A stretch of 64,000 nucleotides of DNA from Azospirillum tabaci (lineage in GTDB: Bacteria; Pseudomonadota; Alphaproteobacteria; Azospirillales; Azospirillaceae): assembly GCF_014596085.1 (NCBI RefSeq), contig NZ_JACCJY010000007.1, forward strand, positions 62,001 through 126,000, read 5' to 3'. The position numbers were made by a program, and so were the translations under genes. The notes beneath the pieces are model-generated. The model did no database searches, was not told the DNA's origin, and saw nothing but the letters and a program-made list of their open reading frames with translations. Positions within the stretch are counted from its first letter, which is position 1. Every line of letters starts with the position of its first letter. Positions 40,401-48,638 of this stretch are shown in pieces.

Positions 40401-40994
40401 ATGCTGCTGGATGACGCCGTCGACCGCGTGCTCCGCGATCTTGAGAGCTTTGGGCGCGACAACGACGCGCGCGAGGGCGACCGCGCCCGCAAGATGCTGA
40501 ATCTGGAGCGCGAGACGGCAGAGCTTCTGCACATCCTGGTGCGCAGCGGCCGCCGTCGCCGGGTGCTGGAGATCGGCACCTCCAACGGCGTCAGCACCCT
40601 GTGGCTCGCCGCGGCGTTGCAGGCCATCGGCGCCACGGAGCCGCTGACCAGCATCGAGCGCGATCCGGGCAAGAGCGCCCAGGCCGCCACCAACCTGGAG
40701 CGCGCCGGCTTGGCCAGCCGCGTCAACCTGCTGGTCGGCGATGCGACGGAGACGGTGGCCGGGATGGACGGCCCCTTCGATTGCGTGTTCTTCGACGCCG
40801 ACCGCTGGAGCGCCCCGGAGCAGCTTCGCCTTCTGCTGCCGAAGCTGGAGCCGGATTGCCTGCTGCTGGCCGACAACGCCCTGTCCCATCCGCAGGAGAT
40901 CGCCGGCTACATCGCGGCGGTGGACGCCCTGCCCGGCTTCGGCTCCACCATCTTCCCGGTGGGCAAGGGGCTGCACGTCGCCTGCCGCCCCTGA
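40401..40994 (+). CDS. SAM-dependent O-methyltransferase (family 3-like)
   Basis: 197 residues. SAM-binding motif I is VLEIGTSNGVSTLWLA (about residues 56-71), the acidic end of beta-2 is TSIERDPGKSAQA, and FDCVFFDADRW provides the metal-site Asp residues typical of the cation-dependent caffeoyl-CoA/catechol O-methyltransferase group. Start ATG 40401 with GGGA about ten bases upstream. Substrate unknown. It converges with the Aas-like gene, whose stop is 12 bases away. Confidence 0.87.
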   Translation: MLLDDAVDRVLRDLESFGRDNDAREGDRARKMLNLERETAELLHILVRSGRRRRVLEIGTSNGVSTLWLAAALQAIGATEPLTSIERDPGKSAQAATNLERAGLASRVNLLVGDATETVAGMDGPFDCVFFDADRWSAPEQLRLLLPKLEPDCLLLADNALSHPQEIAGYIAAVDALPGFGSTIFPVGKGLHVACRP

Positions 40995-41006
40995 CCGCAG
41001 CGTTCG

Positions 41007-44000
41007 TCACGCCGTCTCGCTCGCCAGCATCTCGGCGGCCAGCCGGCTGACGGCCGGGTAGTCGGTCTTGCCGGTGCCGAGCAGGGGGATGGCCTCCACC
41101 CGCAGAACGTCGCGGGGGATGGCGATCTCCGGCGCGCCCTTGGCCTTGGCCGCCGCCGCCAGCGCATCCCGCGTCAGGCCGGTGCCGGCGGTGACCAGAA
41201 CGATCCGCTCGCCGCGCCGGGCGTCCGGCAGGGCGATGGCGGCGTGGGCGGCGTCGGGATCGGCCTGGAGCGCCAGCTCCTCGACCAGCCCCAGCGGGAC
41301 CATCTCGCCGGCCACCTTGGCGAAGCGCTTGACGCGCCCGACGATGCGGATGAAGCCGTCGGCGTCGATGTCCACGATGTCGCCGGTGTCGTGCCAGCCG
41401 TCCTCCGGCGGTTCCACCGCGCCGGGGTTGTCGGCGCGCATGTAGCCCTTCATCACGTTCGGTCCGCGCACCCGCAGCCGCCCACCCACGGGCACGCCAG
41501 GGACCGGCAGCAGTTCCGTCTCGATGCCCGGCAGGGCCTGCCCGACCGTGCCGGGGCGGAAGCGGGCCGGCGTGTTGACCGCGATCACCGGAGAGGTCTC
41601 GGTGGTGCCGTACCCCTCCAGCAGATGCACGCGCAGCCGTTCCGTGTAGGTGCGGCGCGTCTCCTCCTGCAACCGCTCCGCCCCGGCGAAAACCAGCCTC
41701 AGCGAACGGAAGTCGTAGGGGTCCGCCGCCCGCGCCCAGGCGTTCAGGAAGAAGTCCGTGCCGAACAGCACCGTGGCGTTGGTCTGGTAGACCAGCTCCG
41801 GGATCAGCCGGACGTGGCGCGGGTTGGGGTAGAGCACCGTCTTCACCCCGTTCAGGATCGGCAGCAGCATCCCGCCCAGAAGCCCGAAGGAATGGAAGAC
41901 CGGCAGGCAGTTGAACACCACGTCCTGCCGCGTGAAGTCGACGACGGAGGCCACCTGCGCCATGTTGGCGAGCAGGTTGTCGTGGGTCAGCGCCACGCCC
42001 TTGGGCGGCCCCTCCGACCCCGAGGTGAAGAGGATCGCCGCCACGTCGTCCGGCTGGCCCTGCGTGGGCAGGAACCGCTCCGGCGCCACCGACGCGGCCA
42101 GCGCCCGCAGCTTGTCGCCGATGCCCAGCCCGCGCTTCACGTCCTCCAGAAAGACGATGCTGTGCTCGGCGGCCAGCGCCTCCACCAGCGGGCCGAGCCG
42201 CCCCATCTCCACGAAGCGGGCCGACGTGACGATGCGGCGCAGCCCGGCGGCGCGGCAGGCCGCCTTTGCGGCCTCCGCCCCGGCGGTGAAGTTCAGCATC
42301 GCCGCCGGCCGCCCGTAGGCCGCCAGCCCGAAGAACACCGCCGCGGTCGGCGAGGCGGTCGGCAGCAGCACGCCCACCGCCTCCCCCGGTTCGGTGCCGC
42401 GGGCCAGGATGCGGCCGAGCACCAGGGAGCGCGCGGTCAGGGCGCGGTAGGACAGCGTCGTGAAGTCGCCGTCCTGCACCGCCGCCTTGCCCCAGCCGGT
42501 CTTCCGTCCGGCCTCCAGCAGGGCGAGCGCCAGCGTGTCGGGCCGCTGCCCGGCGGCGAAGACGGTTTCCGTCATGACGCGCGACAGCCAGGACTTCAGC
42601 ACCGCCCGCCGCTTCTTGCCGGCCAGCCCCGTGACGTCCGGGGTGGTGACCGGTGGCATGACCGTGATGGTGATGCGCGGGAACAGGCCAAGCCGCAGCC
42701 GCCCATGCATCCGCGACAGGATGGAGCGCTGCGCGCCCTCGATGCAGACCGGCACGATGGGGCAGCCCGCCTTGTCGGCCAGCATGCCGGGACCGCCGTT
42801 GATCTTCATCAGCGAACCGGTGACGGTGATCCGCCCCTCCGGGAAGACACAGATCTTATGGCCCTCGGCCAGGGTGCGGGCGAGCAGGCGCGTGCCCATC
42901 GGCTTGGTCGGGTCGATGGTCACATGGTCGGCCAGCGCCAGGAAGGGCTTGGCCCAGGCCTGCTGCGCGATGAAGCTGTCCACGGCGAAGCGCATCCCCG
43001 GCAGGAAGGCGGCGAGCAGCGCGCCGTCCAGGAAGGACTGGTGGTTCGGCGTGACCACCGCCGCTCCCTCCAGCCGCTCCAGATGCTCCGCCCCGCGCAG
43101 TTCGACGCGGAAGGCCAGCCGGAAGAAGGCGCGGGCCAGCGCCCGCCCCAGGCCCACCGCGTCGATGGCGAGCGCCAGGACGACGGCGGCCAGCATGCTC
43201 GCCCCGCCCCAGGCCGCGACGGTCAGCGGCGTGACGCCCAGCGCCAGCATGGCCGCCGCGATGCCCGAGCCGATCACCATGAACAGCGCGTTGACCACGT
43301 TGGCCGCCGCGATCACTCGCGCACGGGCCGAGACCGCCGCGCGGTGCTGGATCAGCGCGTAGAGCGGCACGGCGAAGGCGCCGCCCGCCGCGGCGATCAG
43401 GAACAGGTCGGCCAGCAGCGGCATCGCCCAGGGCTGGGCCAGCAGCGCCAGCGCCGACAGGGGCTCGGCCGATGGCGCATCGGGCGTCAGGAAGGGCAGC
43501 GCCGCCCCGGCCACGGCGGCGACGAGGCCCGCCAGGGCGGCGCGGCGCGCGTCGGCGCGCGACGGCACCCGGTGCCCCAGCCCGGCGTAGACGGAGCCGG
43601 CCGCCACGCCGACGGCGAAGACCGCCAGCAGCAGGGTCGCCCCCGCGCTGTCGGTGCCCAGCGTTTCCCGCGCGATGGCCGGAAACTGCGCCATGACGAC
43701 CGCGCCGACGCCCCAGAAGACCGAGATGCCGTAGATCGCCAGCATCGACACGCGGTCCTGCGCGGTGGCCCGCAGCACGCGCAGGGTGACCGACACCGGG
43801 TTCAGCCCGACGCGCACCGTCCGGTCGGCGTTGCCCGCCCGCGGGATCAGCAGCGACGCCGCCAGCCCGCCCAGCGCCGTCGCCCCGAGCAGCCCCGGAA
43901 GCGCCAGCGGATGGGCCAGCGCGAGCGAGCCGCCCGCGATGGTGCCAAGCAGGATCGCCACGAAGGTCCCGGCCTCCACCAGACCGTTGCCGGCGGTCAG

Positions 44001-44417
44001 TTCCTCCGGTTTCAGCAGGTCGGGGAGCAGCCCGTACTTGACCGGCCCGAAGACAGTGGAATGGGCGCCCATGCCGACCAGCGCGACGATCAGCACGCCG
44101 AGGTCGGCGCGCAGGATGCCCCAGGCGGCAATCGCCATAAGGCCGATCTCCGCCACCTTCACGGCACGGGCGATCAGCGTGCGGTCGAACCGGTCGGCCA
44201 GTTGCCCGGCGGTTGCCGAGAACAGCAGGAAGGGCACGGTGAAGGCCGCCGCGGCGAGCGTTGAGATCAGCGCGCCGTCGCCCGCCGTCCCCGCCATGCC
44301 ATAGACCGCCAGCACCGCGATGGCGCCGCGCAGCACATTGTCGCCGAAGGCGCCGAGGAACTGCGTCACGAACAGCGGCAGGAAGCGCCGCGTGGCGAGA
44401 AGGCCGAGTTCGCTCAT
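41007..44417 (-). CDS. LplT-PlsC-AMP-ligase fusion (acyl-ACP synthetase/lysophospholipid acyltransferase, Aas-like)
   Basis: 1136-residue three-part membrane protein for recycling lysophospholipids. Residues 1-410 are an MFS/LplT-like lysophospholipid flippase with about 12 helices (RRFLPLFVTQFLGAFGDNVLRGA). Residues about 430-610 are a PlsC acyltransferase with NHQSFLDG and FPEGRIT. Residues about 640-1130 are an AMP-forming acyl ligase (ILFTSGSEGPPKG, EGYGTTETSP, DTGDIVDI, GKTDYPA). In E. coli LplT and Aas are two proteins, while single-chain fusions are known in proteobacteria. Three bases separate it from the upstream TetR gene, which probably regulates it. Confidence 0.92.
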   Translation of the reverse strand: MSELGLLATRRFLPLFVTQFLGAFGDNVLRGAIAVLAVYGMAGTAGDGALISTLAAAAFTVPFLLFSATAGQLADRFDRTLIARAVKVAEIGLMAIAAWGILRADLGVLIVALVGMGAHSTVFGPVKYGLLPDLLKPEELTAGNGLVEAGTFVAILLGTIAGGSLALAHPLALPGLLGATALGGLAASLLIPRAGNADRTVRVGLNPVSVTLRVLRATAQDRVSMLAIYGISVFWGVGAVVMAQFPAIARETLGTDSAGATLLLAVFAVGVAAGSVYAGLGHRVPSRADARRAALAGLVAAVAGAALPFLTPDAPSAEPLSALALLAQPWAMPLLADLFLIAAAGGAFAVPLYALIQHRAAVSARARVIAAANVVNALFMVIGSGIAAAMLALGVTPLTVAAWGGASMLAAVVLALAIDAVGLGRALARAFFRLAFRVELRGAEHLERLEGAAVVTPNHQSFLDGALLAAFLPGMRFAVDSFIAQQAWAKPFLALADHVTIDPTKPMGTRLLARTLAEGHKICVFPEGRITVTGSLMKINGGPGMLADKAGCPIVPVCIEGAQRSILSRMHGRLRLGLFPRITITVMPPVTTPDVTGLAGKKRRAVLKSWLSRVMTETVFAAGQRPDTLALALLEAGRKTGWGKAAVQDGDFTTLSYRALTARSLVLGRILARGTEPGEAVGVLLPTASPTAAVFFGLAAYGRPAAMLNFTAGAEAAKAACRAAGLRRIVTSARFVEMGRLGPLVEALAAEHSIVFLEDVKRGLGIGDKLRALAASVAPERFLPTQGQPDDVAAILFTSGSEGPPKGVALTHDNLLANMAQVASVVDFTRQDVVFNCLPVFHSFGLLGGMLLPILNGVKTVLYPNPRHVRLIPELVYQTNATVLFGTDFFLNAWARAADPYDFRSLRLVFAGAERLQEETRRTYTERLRVHLLEGYGTTETSPVIAVNTPARFRPGTVGQALPGIETELLPVPGVPVGGRLRVRGPNVMKGYMRADNPGAVEPPEDGWHDTGDIVDIDADGFIRIVGRVKRFAKVAGEMVPLGLVEELALQADPDAAHAAIALPDARRGERIVLVTAGTGLTRDALAAAAKAKGAPEIAIPRDVLRVEAIPLLGTGKTDYPAVSRLAAEMLASETA

Positions 44418-44420
44418 GCT

Positions 44421-45014
44421 TCAGGCTCCCTTTCCTGTGGACAGGCCGCGCAGCAGCGCGTCGGCAACCGTGTCGGCCAGCGTGCCAAGCGGGGCCGTCT
44501 GCCGTCCGTAAACGTGCGACTGGATGTTGAGGACGATGGCGCCAATGACGGTGTGGGCCAGCGCCTCGCGGTCGGCGTCGACGATGCTCCTCTCCGCGAT
44601 GCCGTCGCCGACGATGGCGCACACCACGTCCACCGGCGTCTCCAGCCCGTCTTTCATCAGGGCGGGCACCGGCGGCAGCGCGTCGTGCTGCGACAGCAGG
44701 AGAAAGCGCGCGCGGTCCGGCGCCGCCTCGACCAGCCCAAAAGCCCAGACGATGACGCGGCGCAGCCGCTCCGGCGCCGGACCGCTCCCCGCCGCCTCGC
44801 GCAGGCTGTGCGACAGGGCGGTGTATTCGGCGGCGAACAGGGCGGCGGCGAGATCCTCCTTGCTCGCCCAATGGCGGTACAGCGCCCCCTCCGACACCCC
44901 GGCGGCGCGGGCGATGTCCTTGATGGTGGTCGCCTTCACCCCCTTCTGGGCGAACAGCGCGATGGCGGCGTCCCGGACCTTGTTGCGTGCATCGATGCGG
45001 GCATCTTTGGACAT
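44421..45014 (-). CDS. TetR-family transcriptional regulator
   Basis: 197 residues with an N-terminal helix-turn-helix (AAIALFAQKGVKATTIKDIARAAGVSEGALYRHWASKEDLAAALF) and an all-helical ligand domain. ATG 45014 has CGGAAG upstream and leaves the palindrome 45041-45058 in the leader. An ATG at 45038 would put the palindrome three bases from the start. It probably represses itself and the downstream Aas-like gene, with an acyl-CoA or fatty acid as plausible ligand; that is an inference from context. Confidence 0.9.
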   Translation of the reverse strand: MSKDARIDARNKVRDAAIALFAQKGVKATTIKDIARAAGVSEGALYRHWASKEDLAAALFAAEYTALSHSLREAAGSGPAPERLRRVIVWAFGLVEAAPDRARFLLLSQHDALPPVPALMKDGLETPVDVVCAIVGDGIAERSIVDADREALAHTVIGAIVLNIQSHVYGRQTAPLGTLADTVADALLRGLSTGKGA

Positions 45015-45040
45015 GGCACTTCCGTTCGTGGCGTCCATTA

Positions 45041-45058
45041 TGAGTGAACGTTCACTCA
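45041..45058. promoter_or_regulatory. 18-bp perfect palindrome, probable TetR-family operator
   Basis: Half-site TGAGTGAAC followed by its reverse complement, 26 bases before the TetR start codon. Size, symmetry and the GTGAACGTTCAC core are typical of TetR-family operators, so autoregulation is likely. Confidence 0.8.
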
Positions 45059-45189
45059 CATCCTGCACGGAACCGGGCCGCCCTGCAAGGGTGATGTGAC
45101 GGCACCGCATCGCCGTGCGCTTTGCACCGCAGGTGCTTTTTTGGGCAAGATCATTCGCACACACTCATGAAACACAGGGAATCAGGGAC

Positions 45190-46362
45190 ATGGTGAGGAC
45201 GATCGACGGGACGGAGGCGCTGACGGCCGAAATGACCGCGTGGCGGCGCGACCTGCACGCCCACCCGGAAACGGCCTTCGAGGAGGAGCGGACCAGCGAT
45301 TTCGTAGCCGAGAAGCTGGCCTCCTTCGGGCTGGAGGTGCATCGCGGCCTCGCCAAGACCGGCGTGGTCGGCCTGCTGCGCAACGGCGAGGGTCCGGCGG
45401 TCGCCTTCCGCGCCGACATGGACGCCCTGCACATCCACGAGCAGACCAACCTGCCCCACGCCTCGCGCAATCCGGGGCGCATGCACGCCTGCGGGCATGA
45501 CGGACACACGGCGATGCTGCTGGGGGCGGCGCGTCATCTGTCGGCGCATCCGAACTTCCAGGGCACCATCGCCTTCGTCTTCCAGCCCGCGGAGGAGAAC
45601 GAGGGCGGCGGGCGCGTGATGGTCGAGGAGGGGCTGTTCGAGAAATTCCCCGTCGAGCAGGTCTACGGCATGCACAATTGGCCGGGTCTTGAGGTCGGGA
45701 AGATCGCGCTGCGCCCCGGCCCGATCATGGCCGCCTACGACATCTTCGAACTGACTTTGACCGGCAAGGGCACCCACGCCGCCATGCCCCATCTGGGCAC
45801 CGACACGATTCTGGCCGGCACCCAGATCGTCAACGCTTGGCAGACCATCGCCAGCCGCAGCGTGCACCCGGTCGATTCCGCTGTGGTCAGCGTCACGCAG
45901 TTCCACGCGGGCGACACGTGGAATGTCCTGCCGGCCACCGCCGTTCTGCGTGGAACCACCCGCACCTTCCGCAAGGAGGTGCAGGACATGGTGGAGCGGC
46001 GCATGGGCGAACTGGCCAAGGCCATCGCCAGCGGCTTTGGGGTCGAGGCGGAGCTGCGCTACGAGCGCCGCTACCCCTCCACGGTGAACGAGGCCGGGGC
46101 GACCGCGCTGGCCCGCCGCGCCGCCGCCGGAGTCGTCGGCGAATCGGGGCTGGACCTGGACCCGATGCCCAGCATGGGTGCTGAGGACTTCGCCTTCATG
46201 CTGCAGCAGCGCCCCGGCTGCTACGTCTGGGTCGGCGCCGGACCGTCGGACGGCGGGCGGAACCTGCACAGCCCGCATTACGACTTCAACGACGCGGTTC
46301 TGCCCATCGGCCTCAGCTATTGGGTGCGGCTGGCCGAGACCGTGCTGCCGCGCGCTGCGTAA
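45190..46362 (+). CDS. M20-family amidohydrolase (HipO/AbgB-like)
   Basis: 390 residues. Metal-binding residues C101, H103 and H106 in HACGHDGH, E135-E136 in FQPAEENEGGG, and H162 (GMHNWPG) are those of the hippurate/N-acyl-amino-acid/indole-acetyl-amino-acid hydrolase group, which splits an amide to release an amino acid. There is no signal peptide. ATG 45190 has AGGG just upstream. A repeat-filled gap separates it from the amine oxidase operon. A role with that operon is possible but unproven. Confidence 0.9.
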   Translation: MVRTIDGTEALTAEMTAWRRDLHAHPETAFEEERTSDFVAEKLASFGLEVHRGLAKTGVVGLLRNGEGPAVAFRADMDALHIHEQTNLPHASRNPGRMHACGHDGHTAMLLGAARHLSAHPNFQGTIAFVFQPAEENEGGGRVMVEEGLFEKFPVEQVYGMHNWPGLEVGKIALRPGPIMAAYDIFELTLTGKGTHAAMPHLGTDTILAGTQIVNAWQTIASRSVHPVDSAVVSVTQFHAGDTWNVLPATAVLRGTTRTFRKEVQDMVERRMGELAKAIASGFGVEAELRYERRYPSTVNEAGATALARRAAAGVVGESGLDLDPMPSMGAEDFAFMLQQRPGCYVWVGAGPSDGGRNLHSPHYDFNDAVLPIGLSYWVRLAETVLPRAA

Positions 46363-46380
46363 CGGCAGTCGTATCCACCA

Positions 46381-46526
46381 TCCCCTCTCCCGCCCCGGGA
46401 GAGGGAGGGGCCCGCCGCGTCGCGGCGGGAGGGTGAGGGTGTCGGCAAGACTCAGCGCCTTGATACTCGCGTGACCCTCACCCGCCCGCTGCGCGGGCAC
46501 CCTCTCCCGGGGCGGGAGAGGGGTTC
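46381..46526. repeat. Long intergenic inverted repeat (REP/BIME-like)
   Basis: CCCCTCTCCCGCCCCGGGAG near 46381 and GAGGGTGAGGGT near 46430 pair with ACCCTCACCC near 46474 and CTCTCCCGGGGCGGGAGAGG near 46502. Together they make a long stem with a roughly 30-base loop, and shorter hairpins lie inside each arm. The same CCCTCTCCC/GGGAGAGGG motif recurs at 63489-63511, so this is a dispersed repeat. Confidence 0.8.
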
Positions 46527-46557
46527 CAGGACACCGCGTTCATTCCAGTGCCCTTGT

Positions 46558-46587
46558 ACAAACCATTCCTATCTCCCTATGGTTTGT
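46558..46587. promoter_or_regulatory. Inverted repeat upstream of the amine oxidase operon
   Basis: ACAAACCAT (46558-46566) and ATGGTTTGT (46579-46587), a perfect 9-bp repeat with a 12-base spacer, lie about 90 bases before the oxidase start. A second repeat AATTGC-N8-GCAATT follows near 46625-46644. Both are AT-rich against the local background and look like regulator sites. The regulator is not in this window as far as I can tell. Confidence 0.5.
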
Positions 46588-46678
46588 GTATGAAACAGGA
46601 AAATTACCGCGTCCTCGCTATGGTAATTGCCCGAGTATGCAATTTGTCCCATGATCGGGCCGATTTCACCCGACAGAC

Positions 46679-48019
46679 GTGGGACAAGGCACGGTGAAGG
46701 CGATAGAGAAGAAGACCGGTGTTCCTGGAACCGGCGGCATCTGGCAACGGCCCGACTCCCTGTGGGAGGCCACGGCCCCGCCGCCGCCGGTCCTTCCAGC
46801 GCTTGAGCACGCGGTGGAGGCCGACCTGCTGGTGATCGGCGGCGGCTTCACCGGCCTGTCGGCGGCCCTGCACGCCGCCGAAGCGGGCAAGCGTGCCGTC
46901 GTTCTGGAGGCGTCGGAGATCGGGCGCGGCGCGTCCGGGCGCAACAACGGGCAGGTCATCCCGACCCTGACGCGTCCGGACCCCGAGGACCTCGTCGCCC
47001 GCTTCGGGCCGGAGCGGGGTGAGCGCTTCGTCGCGCTGATCCGCGACAGCGCCGAGACCCTGTTCACCCTGATTCGCCGCCTGGGCATCGACTGCGCGGC
47101 CGAGCAGACCGGCTGGGTGCAGCCGGTCCATTCGCCGGGCCGCATCGCCATCGCCGAACGACGGGCGAAGCAGTGGGGTAGCCGGGGCGCTCCGGTGGAG
47201 CTTCTCGACCGCGCCGGCATTTCGGCCCTGCTGGGCACCGACGCCTACTACGGCGGCTGGATGAACCGCAGCGGCGGCCACATCAACCCGCTGGCCCTGG
47301 CGCGCGGGCTGGCCGGCAAGGTGGTCGAGGCCGGCGCGTCGGTCTACATAAATTCGCCGGTGCTGTCGGTGGAGCGGCGCGGCGACCGCTGGGTCGCCCG
47401 CACGCCGGACGGCACGGTGACCGCCCATGCCCTGGTGCTGGGCACCAACGGCTACGCCGCCGCGGTCTTTCCGGAGATCCGCAAGGAGGTCGTACCGGTG
47501 CTGTCCTGGCAGATGGCCACCCAGCCGCTGGACGAGGCGCAGCGGCGCAGCATCCTGCCGGGCCGTCAGGCCATGTCGGACACCCATGGCGACCTGCGCT
47601 TCATGCGCTACACCGCCGACCACCGGCTGGTCAGCGGCGGCGCTCTGCTGGTTCCCATCGACGGGGCCGACCGGCTGCGGCGCATCGTCGGCCTGCGTCT
47701 GGCCTCCATGTTCCCGACTTTGCGCGGACTGCGGTTCGACCATGTGTGGAACGGGCGAATCGCCATGACCACCGACTACACCCCACGGGTCCACCAGCTC
47801 GGCCCCAACGCCTTCACCTGGGCGGGCTGCAACGGGCGCGGCGTCGCCCTGTCCGTCTCGCTGGGGCGGGAGTTGGCCTACGCCGCGCTGGGCCGCGATC
47901 CCGCCGAGCTGGCGCTGCCGCTGACCGAGCCGCGGCCCCTGCCCTTCAACGACCTGCTGCAACGCATCGGTCCGTTCAAACTCCTGCAATACCGCTGGAA
48001 CGACATCCGGGAAATCTGA
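46679..48019 (+). CDS. FAD-dependent amine/amino-acid oxidase (DAO superfamily, PuuB-like)
   Basis: 446 residues. FAD-binding motif VIGGGFTGLSAALHAAEAG (about residue 51) and a second FAD contact GRGASGRNNGQV. The C-terminal FTWAGCNGRGVALSVSLGRELA is typical of gamma-glutamylputrescine-oxidase-like members. It should oxidise a primary or secondary amine to an imine or aldehyde with H2O2 or electron-chain reduction. GTG 46679 and GTG 46694 are both possible starts. Two bases separate its stop from the next gene; it heads an eight-gene operon with a Liv-type importer. Confidence 0.87.
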   Translation: MGQGTVKAIEKKTGVPGTGGIWQRPDSLWEATAPPPPVLPALEHAVEADLLVIGGGFTGLSAALHAAEAGKRAVVLEASEIGRGASGRNNGQVIPTLTRPDPEDLVARFGPERGERFVALIRDSAETLFTLIRRLGIDCAAEQTGWVQPVHSPGRIAIAERRAKQWGSRGAPVELLDRAGISALLGTDAYYGGWMNRSGGHINPLALARGLAGKVVEAGASVYINSPVLSVERRGDRWVARTPDGTVTAHALVLGTNGYAAAVFPEIRKEVVPVLSWQMATQPLDEAQRRSILPGRQAMSDTHGDLRFMRYTADHRLVSGGALLVPIDGADRLRRIVGLRLASMFPTLRGLRFDHVWNGRIAMTTDYTPRVHQLGPNAFTWAGCNGRGVALSVSLGRELAYAALGRDPAELALPLTEPRPLPFNDLLQRIGPFKLLQYRWNDIREI

Positions 48020-48021
48020 CG

Positions 48022-48555
48022 ATGGCTGAAGACACCAAGGCGTCCGCCTCTGCCCCCGCCGCTGGCGGCGCCCCCGACCACGCCACGCAGCTCCGCAACG
48101 CCTACGCGATGCGGGCCGCGTCCTACGCCCACATGTTCGACGTGCTGCGCGAGCGCTACGGCACCGACACGGCGCTGGACATCGGGCGCGAGGCGACCCG
48201 CCGCCTTGGCGAGGCGATGGGCGTGAAATACGCGGCTCACGGCCCCGACGACTTGGCCGGCCTGTGCCACGCCTTCCTCGACGGAATTCCCAACCGCGAT
48301 TCCATGTTCGCGCCGGAGATCAAGCGCTGCGACGACGACGCGCTGGAAATCCATTTCCACCGCTGCCCCCTGAAGGAGGCGTGGCAGGCCCAGGGCAAGT
48401 CCGACGAGGATCTGGAGCTGCTCTGCAACATGGCCGGCGCCATCGACGGCGGCCTGTTCGAGGCGGCCGGCTTCGTCTTCCGCGGCGAGACCTGGAAGCC
48501 CGGCGACGAAGGCTGTTGCCGCCTGAAGGTCCTGCCCGGCCCGAAAGCCGCCTGA
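48022..48555 (+). CDS. L-2-amino-thiazoline-4-carboxylate hydrolase family protein, paralogue 1
   Basis: 177 residues. After an Ala-rich leader the helical N-terminal half contains YAHMFDVLRERYGTDTALDIGREATRRLGEAMG. The C-terminal half has the family's Cys pattern: HRCPLKEAWQAQG, LCNMAGAIDGG and EGCCRLKVL. The named enzyme of this family opens the thiazoline ring of ATC on the route to L-cysteine, but most members are uncharacterised. The gene lies between an amine oxidase and a Liv substrate-binding protein. A second family member ends the operon. Confidence 0.72.
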   Translation: MAEDTKASASAPAAGGAPDHATQLRNAYAMRAASYAHMFDVLRERYGTDTALDIGREATRRLGEAMGVKYAAHGPDDLAGLCHAFLDGIPNRDSMFAPEIKRCDDDALEIHFHRCPLKEAWQAQGKSDEDLELLCNMAGAIDGGLFEAAGFVFRGETWKPGDEGCCRLKVLPGPKAA

Positions 48556-48638
48556 TCTTTCGTCTGATCCCATCCAACCGAACGATGCTGCCCAACACCG
48601 GCCTCGAAGCCGGCCTTCACAAGAAAGGTTCACCCGCG

